The notes under the pieces: generated by a model
Told to the model about the DNA's origin: nothing
What the model saw: the letters and a program-made list of their open reading frames with translations, nothing else
The model's database searches: none
Shown: positions 1 to 7,293 of the stretch, in pieces
How positions within the stretch are numbered: the stretch's first letter is position 1
Layout of the letters: every line of letters starts with the position of its first letter
Assembly (NCBI GenBank): GCA_041749815.1
Contig: JBGTAR010000280.1
Location: 1-9,124 of the forward strand
Source of the DNA: JAJTZA01 sp041749815
GTDB taxonomy: Bacteria > Verrucomicrobiota > Verrucomicrobiia > Chthoniobacterales > Terrimicrobiaceae
Length of the DNA: 9,124 nucleotides
Direction of reading: 5' to 3'
Program-made: the position numbers and the translations under genes

Positions 1-46
1 ATTTTGTTTTCGTGAGGTTTCTGTGCTTTCAAACTGAAGCCATTGT

Positions 47-910
47 ATGCCATTGCTTTGGGGGATGCAGCCGATACATATAGCACGGGAGGGCACGGCC
101 CTTGGCCGATTCACCGCCGAAGACGTGGCCGAGGGTCTGAGGGATGGGAAGTTCCTGCCAACTGACCTGGCATGGAGTGATCCGATGCCGGAGTGGATTC
201 CTCTTTCTGAATTCAAGGATCTGCCAGAATTGCCACCTTTGCCGTCTGTGGAGCAGAGTTCCGCCATGCCCCCACTTCCGACCGAACCGGCGTGGGAGAA
301 GCGCGAGGAGATCGGAATTCCGAAGGCGGTGATCGAGACAGTCTCCGGCCTCCTTGTGCATCCGCGCACGATTTATGCCGGATTTCAAAAGGAGGGTGGC
401 TTCCGCAACCCGCTTCTCTTTTTGGTTTTGATTGGCACCCTTACCGGTTGGGTGGCTTTGGCTTATCAGTATGTGCTCACGATGGTGAATCCCGAAGCCT
501 TGGGAGAGGCACTCAAAACATTTCCACCTGACAAGATCTGGATGCTTTTTCTTGGCATGTTTATTCTGATGCCCATTGGGGTCATGATCAGTGCTTTTGT
601 GTCCTGCGGAATTTTTCATGTGGCGCTTCTCTTGCTCTCCAAGACCCCGGTTCGTTTTGAAACCACCTTTCGCATTTATTGTTACGCATGGGGAACGGCC
701 TCCGTTTTTCAATTGCTGCCCATGTGCGGAGGCTATCTGTACCCGATTTTTGCCATTTATTTGACCGTTCTCGGCTTGCGGGATGTTCAGAAAGTTCACA
801 CGCCTGTTGCCATTTTTGCCGTGCTCCTGCCAATCATCCTCTGCTGCGGTCTATTCATTCTCGGAGCAGGGCTTACGGCGGCTGGAACAGCCGTCAGCGC
901 TGCGCAATAG
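47..910 (+). CDS. GYF_2-like domain + Yip1-like multipass membrane protein
   Basis: Protein of 287 residues with no assigned biochemical role. Residues about 10-56 resemble the GYF_2 (DUF4339) domain: an opening IHIAREG strand, a GRFTAEDV helix start, a FLPTDLAW turn and a closing MPEWIPLSEF; such domains are thought to bind peptides. A proline-rich linker follows (about 59-81, with ELPPLP and MPPLP). Residues about 95-240 look like a Yip1-type membrane region, with hydrophobic segments near 121-145, 164-190, 212-237 and 252-275, and the HPRTIYAGF motif just before the first one, as is usual in bacterial Yip1 proteins. The GYF-like part should face the cytoplasm. A GAAG about 7 bases before the ATG at 47 supports this start; the in-frame ATG at 65 (MQPIHIAREG) is an equally good domain start. 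The gene converges on the minus-strand block. Family assignment is by pattern, and function is unknown. Confidence 0.8.
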   Translation: MPLLWGMQPIHIAREGTALGRFTAEDVAEGLRDGKFLPTDLAWSDPMPEWIPLSEFKDLPELPPLPSVEQSSAMPPLPTEPAWEKREEIGIPKAVIETVSGLLVHPRTIYAGFQKEGGFRNPLLFLVLIGTLTGWVALAYQYVLTMVNPEALGEALKTFPPDKIWMLFLGMFILMPIGVMISAFVSCGIFHVALLLLSKTPVRFETTFRIYCYAWGTASVFQLLPMCGGYLYPIFAIYLTVLGLRDVQKVHTPVAIFAVLLPIILCCGLFILGAGLTAAGTAVSAAQ

Positions 911-914
911 CCTC

Positions 915-939
915 AGAAGCTGTGAATTTCACAGTCTCT
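915..939. terminator. Hairpin between convergent genes, possible bidirectional terminator
   Basis: The core CTGTGA-ATT-TCACAG (920-934) forms a six-base-pair stem with a three-base loop. Allowing one G-U pair and one mismatch, the stem extends outwards with AGA (915-917) against TCT (937-939). It occupies the gap between the stop of the GYF/Yip1 gene and the stop of the minus-strand hydrolase gene, where a shared terminator would be expected. Neither side has a clear T-run, so intrinsic termination is only a possibility. The core looks like a CRP half-site pair, but the spacing is 3 rather than 6 bases and it lies between gene ends, so I do not call it a CRP site. Confidence 0.4.
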
Positions 940-1703
940 CAGATCTGAAAGACCGGGCTGGTCTCATGTTGGGAGGCACAATGAACCCGGGGATTTCTTG
1001 GTTGGAGTCTCCCGCCAACGGCACTGACAGCGAGGTCGGGCGTGTTGCAGTCGCGGCTCAGGTGGCAGAGAATCACGGTTTCGAGGGCAGGGGCCTCAAG
1101 ATTTGCCACCAACTCTGCCGCATCCGCATTCGACAAATGGCCATGACGAGACGCAATCCGCTGCTTCACCGACCACGGCCGCTTTGTGTCGCTTTGAAGA
1201 AGGGCATCATCATAGTTTGTCTCCACGAGCAGCCCCTGAATATTGCGGAGTGCCTCAACCACCAGCCGGGTGGCATAGCCGAGATCTGTGAGGACCCCAA
1301 ATCCGGCATGCTCCTCCTCAATACGAAATCCCACAGGATCCGAGGCATCATGGGGCACGGTGAAGGATCGGATCTGCAATTCCTTGATGGCAAAGCGCGA
1401 TCCGGTTTCAAAAAGCCGAACCCCCCCAGGAATTTCTGGTGCTTTGAGTGCTCTGGCCGTGAGAGCATTACAATAGAGGGGAAGCTTCCACCGCTTGAGG
1501 AAAACCTTCAGTCCCCCGGTGTGATCCGAGTGTTCATGGGTGAGCAGAACACCATCAATCGTTGAAGGGTCCACTCCAGCCGAGATGAGCCGGCATTCAA
1601 TTTGTTTTGCAGAAAGTCCTGCATCCACCAAAACGCAGGCACCCCCTCCGCGCACAAGCGTCGAATTCCCAGCACTGCCACTGCCCAAAACCAAAACCTC
1701 CAT
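939..1703 (-). CDS. yycJ: YycJ/WalJ-type metallo-beta-lactamase-fold hydrolase
   Basis: Protein of 254 residues of the metallo-beta-lactamase fold, close in pattern to Bacillus YycJ/WalJ, a family proposed to act on DNA as an exonuclease. Its start, MEVLVLGSGSAGNSTLV, matches the family N-terminus, which fixes the ATG at 1703 although no Shine-Dalgarno motif precedes it. Metal-binding motifs are present in order: HEHSDH (56-61), the His of VPHDASDP (118), the Asp of LTDLGYAT (140) and His214 in CHLSRDCNTP; the family-typical RHGHLSN lies at 186-192. No ligand appears to be missing and the length is normal. The protein should be cytoplasmic, with no signal peptide. It is the last gene of the four-gene minus-strand block, 42 bases after lepB. 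The family is confident, but the in vivo substrate is not known from sequence. No walRK-like regulators are in this window, so the Bacillus cell-wall context is not reproduced here. Confidence 0.92.
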   Translation of the reverse strand: MEVLVLGSGSAGNSTLVRGGGACVLVDAGLSAKQIECRLISAGVDPSTIDGVLLTHEHSDHTGGLKVFLKRWKLPLYCNALTARALKAPEIPGGVRLFETGSRFAIKELQIRSFTVPHDASDPVGFRIEEEHAGFGVLTDLGYATRLVVEALRNIQGLLVETNYDDALLQSDTKRPWSVKQRIASRHGHLSNADAAELVANLEAPALETVILCHLSRDCNTPDLAVSAVGGRLQPRNPRVHCASQHETSPVFQI

Positions 1704-1745
1704 CGTGGTATTAAAATCAAGGTGCCCGTCAAAAGAAAGGAATCC

Positions 1746-2855
1746 TCACCGAATCAATCCCCAGCGCTTGCTGAATGGCCAATAAACAATGAGGCCGCGA
1801 CCACTGACATTGGCCTCGGGGACGGTGCCCCAATACCGACTGTCACTGGAATGGTAGCTGTTGTCGCCCAGAGCAAAGAAGGATTTTTTGGGAACCTCAA
1901 AGGTGTCGCGAGGGTTGCTCAGAAATGGAAACCCAGCGATGTTCGCATAACCGCGGTAACCGTCTTTTTCGGAAATCACCCGGAGAATGGAGGGTTCGGT
2001 GGGCTCTTTGCCATTGATTGTCAGATTGGGAGCATCAATACGAAGAATATCCCCCGGTTCGCCGACAAGGCGTTTGATATAGTGCTGGGATTGCACACCC
2101 CGTGGCAAACCGGCTTCAATGCGTCGGATTCCCGTGGTTTTAAAAACAAAGACGTCCCCCCGGGATGGCGGCACAAAATGATAAGACACCTTGTCCACAA
2201 AGACCTGATCTCCGGTGTCCATGGTACCAACCGCGATGGGATCCCCTTTTTTATACACCTTGCCCGGAGCCAGCTCAAAAGCCCGCGCCAGTGGGTCAGC
2301 AGGAGAAAACACGGTGTAGCGTTTGTTCGCGGTGAAGATATCCGTGAAGGTAAAAAAATTCAGATGGGTTCGTTCCCGTATGGTGACAATTTCGATGTCC
2401 TCATCCGCCACGAGATTCAGATACGTGCGGCCCAGCCAGACAAATTCAAACGCCCGCTTGATAAAATTGGGAGGGGGGGTGTTGGTGCGGGTGCCGACGA
2501 CCCCATACAGGGTGGGTTGCATTGATCCTGTGGGAATCCGGAATGGTTGCAAAATATAGGCTCGGACCCCGGCAGCAACCACAATGGCCACCAAAAAAAC
2601 CTCCACATTTTCCCGCCATCCCGCGTCATTTGCAGGTGGTGCAATCCGGCCGACCGCACGGTCAATGTCTTCGCGAACGGTCTCAAGACCTTTCTTGTCG
2701 CGCGCCCGAATGGCGTCCTTCAGACGCCCTTGCAATCCCTCCAGCTCCGATAAATCCTTCGCCTTGAGCACATCTTTTCGGTAGTTGATGATGCGGCCCA
2801 GAGCATGACGATAATGCTTCGCCTCTTTGATGTATCGCGGTGTGAGAAAAAACAT
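1746..2855 (-). CDS. lepB: Signal peptidase I with N-terminal extension and large insertion
   Basis: Type I signal peptidase (family S26), which cleaves signal peptides from exported proteins on the outer face of the inner membrane. The catalytic serine is Ser111 in PTGSMQPTL, and the general-base lysine is Lys261 in YIKRLVGEPGD. The downstream conserved box FALGDNSYHSSDSR (327-340) and the final GRGLIVYWPF stretch are intact. One membrane anchor lies at about 84-101, immediately before the serine box. Two features are unusual compared with E. coli LepB. First, about 80 charged, helix-prone residues precede the anchor (RLKDAIRARDKKGLETV and neighbours), probably cytoplasmic. Second, Ser and Lys are 150 residues apart instead of about 55, because of an insertion at about 119-215. 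All catalytic boxes are present, so the enzyme should be active. It lies 47 bases after glnD and 42 bases before yycJ, on the same strand. The ATG at 2855 has no visible Shine-Dalgarno motif. Confidence 0.95.
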   Translation of the reverse strand: MFFLTPRYIKEAKHYRHALGRIINYRKDVLKAKDLSELEGLQGRLKDAIRARDKKGLETVREDIDRAVGRIAPPANDAGWRENVEVFLVAIVVAAGVRAYILQPFRIPTGSMQPTLYGVVGTRTNTPPPNFIKRAFEFVWLGRTYLNLVADEDIEIVTIRERTHLNFFTFTDIFTANKRYTVFSPADPLARAFELAPGKVYKKGDPIAVGTMDTGDQVFVDKVSYHFVPPSRGDVFVFKTTGIRRIEAGLPRGVQSQHYIKRLVGEPGDILRIDAPNLTINGKEPTEPSILRVISEKDGYRGYANIAGFPFLSNPRDTFEVPKKSFFALGDNSYHSSDSRYWGTVPEANVSGRGLIVYWPFSKRWGLIR

Positions 2856-2902
2856 GGAAGAGGGACCATCTCAGCACCCGGCCCGCTTGGCAAGCTGTGG
2901 AA

Positions 2903-5629
2903 TCACTCCGAAGGTCGGGAGCATGCGCGTTGGAGCAGGCGCTGGAGCCGGCGGATTCCAGAATCCGAAAGTTTTGTGCTGTCCTTGTTGGAAACATAGA
3001 AGCTGTCGATGGCGACATCCATTTCGGTGGTCACGCGGGACAGGGCAATATTCACACCCGCTTCCCCGAAGGCCCGCAATAGCCCGTAGAGCAGCCCGAG
3101 CCGGTCGGGACTTTGGACGTCCACCAAGGTGTAAACAGGATGGTCCGAGTTGCTGATCGAAATTTTGGTTGGAAGATCAGCATCTTGGGAGATCCGGTAG
3201 GTCCTCAGGCGGGCTGCCCGGCTGATCAGCGGTCGAAAATCAAAGTCTTCGACCCTCAGACTCTCTGCCAGTTGTTCCTCGACCTTGGTGATGTCTTTGG
3301 CACTCGAGATTGGTTCGTGGTTGGTTGTGGAAACTCGAAAAATATCGAGTGCCAGATTGTCGGCACGGGTGAAGATGTCGGCGCTCAGGATGTTGATATG
3401 TGAGGCGAGGAAGGCCCCGGCAATGCGCTCGAGCAGACGTGGACGATCCCAACCACACACCGCTACCTCGCTGTGCCCCAGTTCCCCGCGCTTTTGCCAA
3501 CGAAAAGCCGGGGCCAGGGCTCCCGACTCGCTGCGCAGGTGGTTTTCCAAAAAGGTGCGGAAAAGCCGGAGGTGGAGCGCCACAGCTTCCGAATCAAACA
3601 TCTGCCAGTAACGGTCCGGCATGTGACCAAAATGGGCTGCGATTTCCTCGGCGAAATCTTTGGGCAGGCGCTTGACCACCCCCTCCCGGAGTTCCGCAAG
3701 GCTTCGCTGGGAGATGGTCATCGAGCTGTGACCGTGATCAAAATAATCCGAGGTGTAGCGGTAGAGCGTCCAGACAAGCCCCTCTTTCCAATCCGACCAT
3801 TTTTCATCGCTGGTGCCCATACCATCAGCCAAGGTGAGCAGCATGAGGGCATCGAGGTTGGCCTTGGAACCCACGATGGCGGCAAACTGGGAAATGGTTT
3901 CCGGGTCTTCGAGATTGCGCTTTTGGGCGATGGAGCTCAGTTCGTAGTGGGAATTCACAAGCGTGATCAGCATCTTCCGGCGTTCGGAGGAAAGTTGAAG
4001 CCGGCGTGCCACTTTTTGGGCAAGGGTGGCACTTGCGTCTTCATGGTGACGGGTATTTGCCGCCTTTCCCGTGTCATGAAGCAGGATCGCCAGATATAGC
4101 ATCGCCGGATCTTCCAGCCTTTGGAACATGGCCCGGTAACCGCGGAAGCGTTCTTCGTCACTAAATAGAATGCCATCCAGCTTTTCCACACAGACGAGCG
4201 TGTGCTCATCCGTGGTGTAACGGTGGTAAAATTCGTGCTGAACGAGACAAGTGAGCTCCCCAAACTCTGGAATATAACGACCCAAAAACCCGAGGTCATG
4301 CATCTCGCGGAGGACCCGTCCAACCTCTCCTTTGCGTGAAAGAATGGCCAGAAACGTTTCCCGTGAAGCTCTCGCATATTGGTAGGTGCGATTGACGAGT
4401 GGGAGCTTTCTGCGGAGTGTGTCCCTCAACTCGCCACTGAGCTCAAGCTGTCGGACTTGGGCATGGTGGAAGGCTCGAATGATGCGATATTGGTCCGAAG
4501 CCAAGGCATCCTTGGATTCAAGATAGAGTCGGCCCGCGCGCGAAGCAAACCCATCAAATGTTTCCACTTTCGGCTTAAGAAATCCCAGGAGCCCGGTTTT
4601 TGGGGATTCAGGTTGAAGTTTCAGACGCTCGATGGCGGAGGAGGTGATGAGCTGCATCTCGCGGGAGTTCGTGTAGTATTCCCGCATAAAGACCTCCACC
4701 CTGCGAAGAATGTGTTTTTGCGGGTAACCCATGGATGTCGCAACTTTGCCCTGCATTTGCAGTGTGAGGGTGTCGGAGGCCCGCCCCCCAATGTATTGCA
4801 TCTCCGCCCGCACCCTCATCAAAAAATCATAACTGCGATCCAAAGCCCTTCGCTCAGAATCCCTCAGAATCTTGCTCTCCACCAGCTTGGGCATCGTCAT
4901 GATCCGCTCCTTGAAATACGCCAGCCAGAGAAGATTCTGATAGTCCCTGAGTCCTCCCACTCCGTTTTTGATGTGCGGTTCCTGCATGAACACGCTCCCG
5001 CCATATTTTACGTGAAGTTCATTTTGATTGGCGAGCCGCCACTTGATGTAAGCCGCCTCCCGTCCCCGCACACACTCGTCCTCAAATCGTTCGCGGAATT
5101 CATTAAATATCTCGCGGGTGCCAAGCAGGAATCGGCTCTCGAGGAGAGCGGTTTTGGTCACCAAATCGGAATTGGCCTGCTTGATGGCGCCCGAGATCGA
5201 GCGGGTGGCATGCCCCACTTTGTAACCGATGTCCCACAGCGCCATCAGGATCCTTCGAATCGCCTCTTCCGTGGTTTTGGAACTCGTGTTTGTGGGATGG
5301 AGAAAAATGATGTCGATATCACTCATCGGCGCGAGTTCCCGGCGTCCGTACCCCCCGAAAGCGGCGATCGCCAGGGGCTCAGGGAGACCTTTGGGAGAAA
5401 CCTCCGTGATGATGGAGGTTGCAAGCTCTCGCAGCAGAACGTCGACCATGTCCGATCGCTGACGGGCCACCTCCCTGCCGCCCCCGCCACTTTTGTGCCA
5501 AAGCTGCAGTCGGTGTTCCTCGACCTTGCGGAATCCTTTGAAGATTGCCACCGATTCGCCGCGACGGTTTTTAGTTTGTTCGCGAAGCTTCGTGGCCGCC
5601 TGCTCGAAGGACTGGTCTTTTGGCCCCAT
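2903..5629 (-). CDS. glnD: Bifunctional PII uridylyltransferase / uridylyl-removing enzyme GlnD
   Basis: GlnD of 908 residues, close to the family's usual length. It adds UMP to PII signalling proteins when glutamine is low and removes it when glutamine is high, so setting nitrogen assimilation. Domains in order: a nucleotidyltransferase domain with GGYGRREL (92-99) and SDID (103-106), the latter carrying the metal-binding aspartates; the GlnD helical linker, including GVGGLRDYQNLLWLAY (223-238); an HD hydrolase domain with DEHTL (474-478), LLHDTGK (516-522) and HHED (528-531); and two C-terminal ACT domains (about 721-780 and 833-885, each with a DRxxLL or DRLGLL turn) that sense glutamine. 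All key motifs are present, so both activities are predicted. The ATG at 5629 shares its A with the TGA of the upstream OmpA-domain gene and has no Shine-Dalgarno motif, so translation is probably coupled. No glnB, glnK or amtB gene lies in the window. Confidence 0.96.
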   Translation of the reverse strand: MGPKDQSFEQAATKLREQTKNRRGESVAIFKGFRKVEEHRLQLWHKSGGGGREVARQRSDMVDVLLRELATSIITEVSPKGLPEPLAIAAFGGYGRRELAPMSDIDIIFLHPTNTSSKTTEEAIRRILMALWDIGYKVGHATRSISGAIKQANSDLVTKTALLESRFLLGTREIFNEFRERFEDECVRGREAAYIKWRLANQNELHVKYGGSVFMQEPHIKNGVGGLRDYQNLLWLAYFKERIMTMPKLVESKILRDSERRALDRSYDFLMRVRAEMQYIGGRASDTLTLQMQGKVATSMGYPQKHILRRVEVFMREYYTNSREMQLITSSAIERLKLQPESPKTGLLGFLKPKVETFDGFASRAGRLYLESKDALASDQYRIIRAFHHAQVRQLELSGELRDTLRRKLPLVNRTYQYARASRETFLAILSRKGEVGRVLREMHDLGFLGRYIPEFGELTCLVQHEFYHRYTTDEHTLVCVEKLDGILFSDEERFRGYRAMFQRLEDPAMLYLAILLHDTGKAANTRHHEDASATLAQKVARRLQLSSERRKMLITLVNSHYELSSIAQKRNLEDPETISQFAAIVGSKANLDALMLLTLADGMGTSDEKWSDWKEGLVWTLYRYTSDYFDHGHSSMTISQRSLAELREGVVKRLPKDFAEEIAAHFGHMPDRYWQMFDSEAVALHLRLFRTFLENHLRSESGALAPAFRWQKRGELGHSEVAVCGWDRPRLLERIAGAFLASHINILSADIFTRADNLALDIFRVSTTNHEPISSAKDITKVEEQLAESLRVEDFDFRPLISRAARLRTYRISQDADLPTKISISNSDHPVYTLVDVQSPDRLGLLYGLLRAFGEAGVNIALSRVTTEMDVAIDSFYVSNKDSTKLSDSGIRRLQRLLQRACSRPSE

Positions 5630-6660
5630 CAGTTGTTCGTGTTGGGACGAATGACGATTTCGACGCGACGGTTGATTTGCTGTTCTTCGATGGAGCCTGA
5701 GGCCGGGGCAATGAGTCGAAATTTCCCGAAGCCTCTGGTCTGGACACGTTCGGCGGGGATTGCCATTGCTGCGACAAGCCAGGACCTTACGGAGTCGGCC
5801 CTTCGGGTGCTGAGCTCCAGATTGTATTCCTCGGAGCCGAAGGAGTCTGTGTGTCCTTCGATCAGAAAGCTGGATTGGGGATTTTTTTGAATGAGGGCTG
5901 CCAGTTTGGAGAGGCTCTCCAAGGCCACCTCTCTCAGATCGGCGGAGTCATAATCAAAAAGCAGGTCTGTCGGCATCAGGATGGGTGCGGTTTCCGCACT
6001 GAGTGGGCCGGTCTGGGCCAACAGGTCGTCGAGGTTGCTGAATCCGGGTTGGGTGCTGCCTCGAAGAGCGCCTTCAGGAGCAATGGCTGAACCAGGCATT
6101 GCGTCAGGCGAGAGGGAGTCTTGAAGTGTCACCGGGCCGGCCACGGGCAAATCCTTCAGCAGGGTTTCCCGAAGCGCCTGGGGATCATCAAGCAAGCTCT
6201 CCGCCCCACTGGCCCTCGCATCCTCAATGGTGGAGGCAAGATCCGTGCTCGACTGGGTCGGTTTGTCGGAAAGTCGGGGCTGATCGATTTTCGGAGCTGA
6301 GATCTTCTGGTCCTGCTCCCCCATCAGCGTATCAAAGGAGACTTTCTCCTCGTTGACCTTGACCGGCACCGGGGCAAGGGCGGGCGCAGTCACGTCAGAT
6401 GGTTCCGGCTCGAGCAGCTTGGGATCGATTTCCGCACGTTCGATCCGGAAAGTGCGGGGCACAATTTGATCGAGGTATTCGTTGCTCATTTCTGAGATCA
6501 CATGACCTCGAGCCCACCACGCGAGAAGTACGTGGAGGAGAATCGAAATGATCAGGGCAGGCACGATCCACACCGCGAAGGGTGAAGCGTCTTGCTCGTC
6601 GGAATAATTGGTCACAGAAGCCACTTGCAGAATCTTAAGAGGCCGAAGGGGAATATTCAA
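5629..6660 (-). CDS. Inner-membrane-anchored OmpA-domain protein
   Basis: Protein of up to 343 residues. One hydrophobic segment (about 28-50, with WIVPALIISILLHVLLAWWA) follows a short polar N-terminus with no cleavage-site features, giving a TonB-like or MotB-like layout of inner-membrane anchor plus periplasmic part. Residues about 51-225 are low-complexity and acidic, proline- and serine-rich, and are probably a disordered spacer. Residues about 227-338 form an OmpA C-terminal domain: IEGHTDSFGSEEYN (267-280) and LSTRRADSV (283-291), with Asp272 and Arg287 in the positions known to hold diaminopimelate of peptidoglycan. The likely role is tethering the inner membrane to the cell wall. No ATG exists before the anchor. 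Stops TGA TGA TAA lie in frame just upstream, so the start must be TTG at 6660 or GTG at 6624 or 6615. It is the first gene of the minus-strand block and overlaps glnD by one base. The exact partner and role are unknown. Confidence 0.85.
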   Translation of the reverse strand: MNIPLRPLKILQVASVTNYSDEQDASPFAVWIVPALIISILLHVLLAWWARGHVISEMSNEYLDQIVPRTFRIERAEIDPKLLEPEPSDVTAPALAPVPVKVNEEKVSFDTLMGEQDQKISAPKIDQPRLSDKPTQSSTDLASTIEDARASGAESLLDDPQALRETLLKDLPVAGPVTLQDSLSPDAMPGSAIAPEGALRGSTQPGFSNLDDLLAQTGPLSAETAPILMPTDLLFDYDSADLREVALESLSKLAALIQKNPQSSFLIEGHTDSFGSEEYNLELSTRRADSVRSWLVAAMAIPAERVQTRGFGKFRLIAPASGSIEEQQINRRVEIVIRPNTNN

Positions 6661-6697
6661 TCTGGAAGCGGACGAATTCGCGAATTATCATCAGGCG
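6661..6697. promoter_or_regulatory. Divergent intergenic gap with a 12-base palindrome
   Basis: The space between the OmpA-domain gene (minus strand) and the DUF2062 gene (plus strand) is at most 37 bases. It holds the perfect palindrome AATTCGCGAATT (6675-6686). On the minus strand, GATAAT (6689-6684) matches the sigma-70 -10 hexamer at five of six positions, but no good -35 element is found at 16-18 bases. The location suits a divergent promoter or operator. However, a 12-base palindrome is expected by chance about twice in a window of this size, so this is a candidate only. Confidence 0.25.
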
Positions 6698-7228
6698 ATG
6701 GACGAAAAACCCAAATCCTCAGGGAATCTCTTAAAACGCGTCTATTCCTACTTTTCCGGATTGTTTCGGAAGCTGCTGGAATTAAAGGACACGCCTCATT
6801 CCATCGCGGGGGGTGTTGCGATTGGCATCTTTTTTGGGTTCACGCCTCTTTTTGGGCTCAAAACCCTTCTCAGTCTCGGAACCGCTTACGCCCTGCGCTG
6901 CAATGCTATTGCTGCCGTCGTGACCGTTTGCCTGCATGATCTTATCACCCCGCTCTGGCCGGTGCTGCTCCGTTTCGAATATGACATCGGTTATTGGATT
7001 TTGAGCAATCCCCACACCTTCCCTCCCAAGCTGGAGGTTCATCATCTGCGTTTGGAGGAGATGTTGAAGTGGACAACGTTCTTGGATGTGGGTCTCCCAC
7101 TGCTCGTGGGTTCGTTGTGTGTGGCGGTGCCATCCGCTGTGATCGCCTATGCCGTCACCCTTGCCATTGCCAAAAGACGAAACCGTCGTTTGCTGGAAAA
7201 AGAAGAAACCCATTCCAGTAAAGTTTGA
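6698..7228 (+). CDS. DUF2062 family membrane protein
   Basis: Small membrane protein of 176 residues from the ATG at 6698. The stretch after the charged N-terminus (HSIAGGVAIGIFFGFTPLFGLKT, about 34-56) carries the glycine-rich pattern typical of DUF2062: an amphipathic entry, then a GxxxGxxFGFxPxFG-like run, then a second helix. Hydrophobic segments lie near 36-54, 57-78 and 130-157, with a possible further one around 82-101. The C-terminus (KRRNRRLLEKEE) is strongly basic then charged and is probably cytoplasmic. The family has no established biochemical function; members are sometimes found beside glycosyltransferase or lipid genes, which is not the case here. A longer reading from TTG 6608 would run across the antisense OmpA-domain gene and lacks family similarity, so 6698 is preferred. 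It is followed 65 bases later by coxB on the same strand, with an AT-rich tract between. Family call is good, role unknown. Confidence 0.8.
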   Translation: MDEKPKSSGNLLKRVYSYFSGLFRKLLELKDTPHSIAGGVAIGIFFGFTPLFGLKTLLSLGTAYALRCNAIAAVVTVCLHDLITPLWPVLLRFEYDIGYWILSNPHTFPPKLEVHHLRLEEMLKWTTFLDVGLPLLVGSLCVAVPSAVIAYAVTLAIAKRRNRRLLEKEETHSSKV

Positions 7229-7236
7229 GCCAACGG

Positions 7237-7249
7237 TTTTTTTAAAAAA
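7237..7249. other. T7A6 tract between DUF2062 gene and coxB
   Basis: A run of seven T followed by six A contains the self-complementary TTTTTTAAAAAA (7238-7249), in the 65-base gap before coxB. It starts 8 bases after the DUF2062 stop. It could be the T-tract of a terminator, although no GC-rich stem precedes it, or an AT-rich upstream element of a cox operon promoter, although I see no convincing -35/-10 pair. The assignment is left open. Confidence 0.3.
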
Positions 7250-7293
7250 TTGTTTCCTCGAAAGTGATCCTTTCTGTTAATCCCAGAAGTGTC

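Noticed and set aside
29..799. Minus-strand open frame of 256 codons opposite the GYF/Yip1 gene
   Set aside because: The plus-strand frame has a domain-like N-terminus and clear membrane helices; the minus-strand product is basic and featureless.
920..934. TGTGA...TCACA as a CRP-type operator
   Set aside because: The spacer is 3 bases rather than 6 and the site lies between two convergent gene ends, so a terminator hairpin is a better reading.
783..1565. Plus-strand open frame of 260 codons antisense to yycJ
   Set aside because: It overlaps the end of the GYF/Yip1 gene and runs opposite the conserved metal-binding motifs of yycJ; no family features.
1602..2525. Plus-strand open frame of 307 codons antisense to lepB and the start of yycJ
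   Set aside because: Shadow of lepB, whose catalytic boxes are all conserved; no domain is visible in the antisense product.
4379..5890. Plus-strand open frame of 503 codons antisense to glnD and the end of the OmpA-domain gene
   Set aside because: No recognisable domain, and both minus-strand genes under it have strong family motifs throughout; this is a composition-driven shadow frame.
6608..6697. Upstream TTG extension of the DUF2062 gene
   Set aside because: The added 30 residues are antisense to the OmpA-domain N-terminus and do not resemble DUF2062; ATG 6698 fits the family start.
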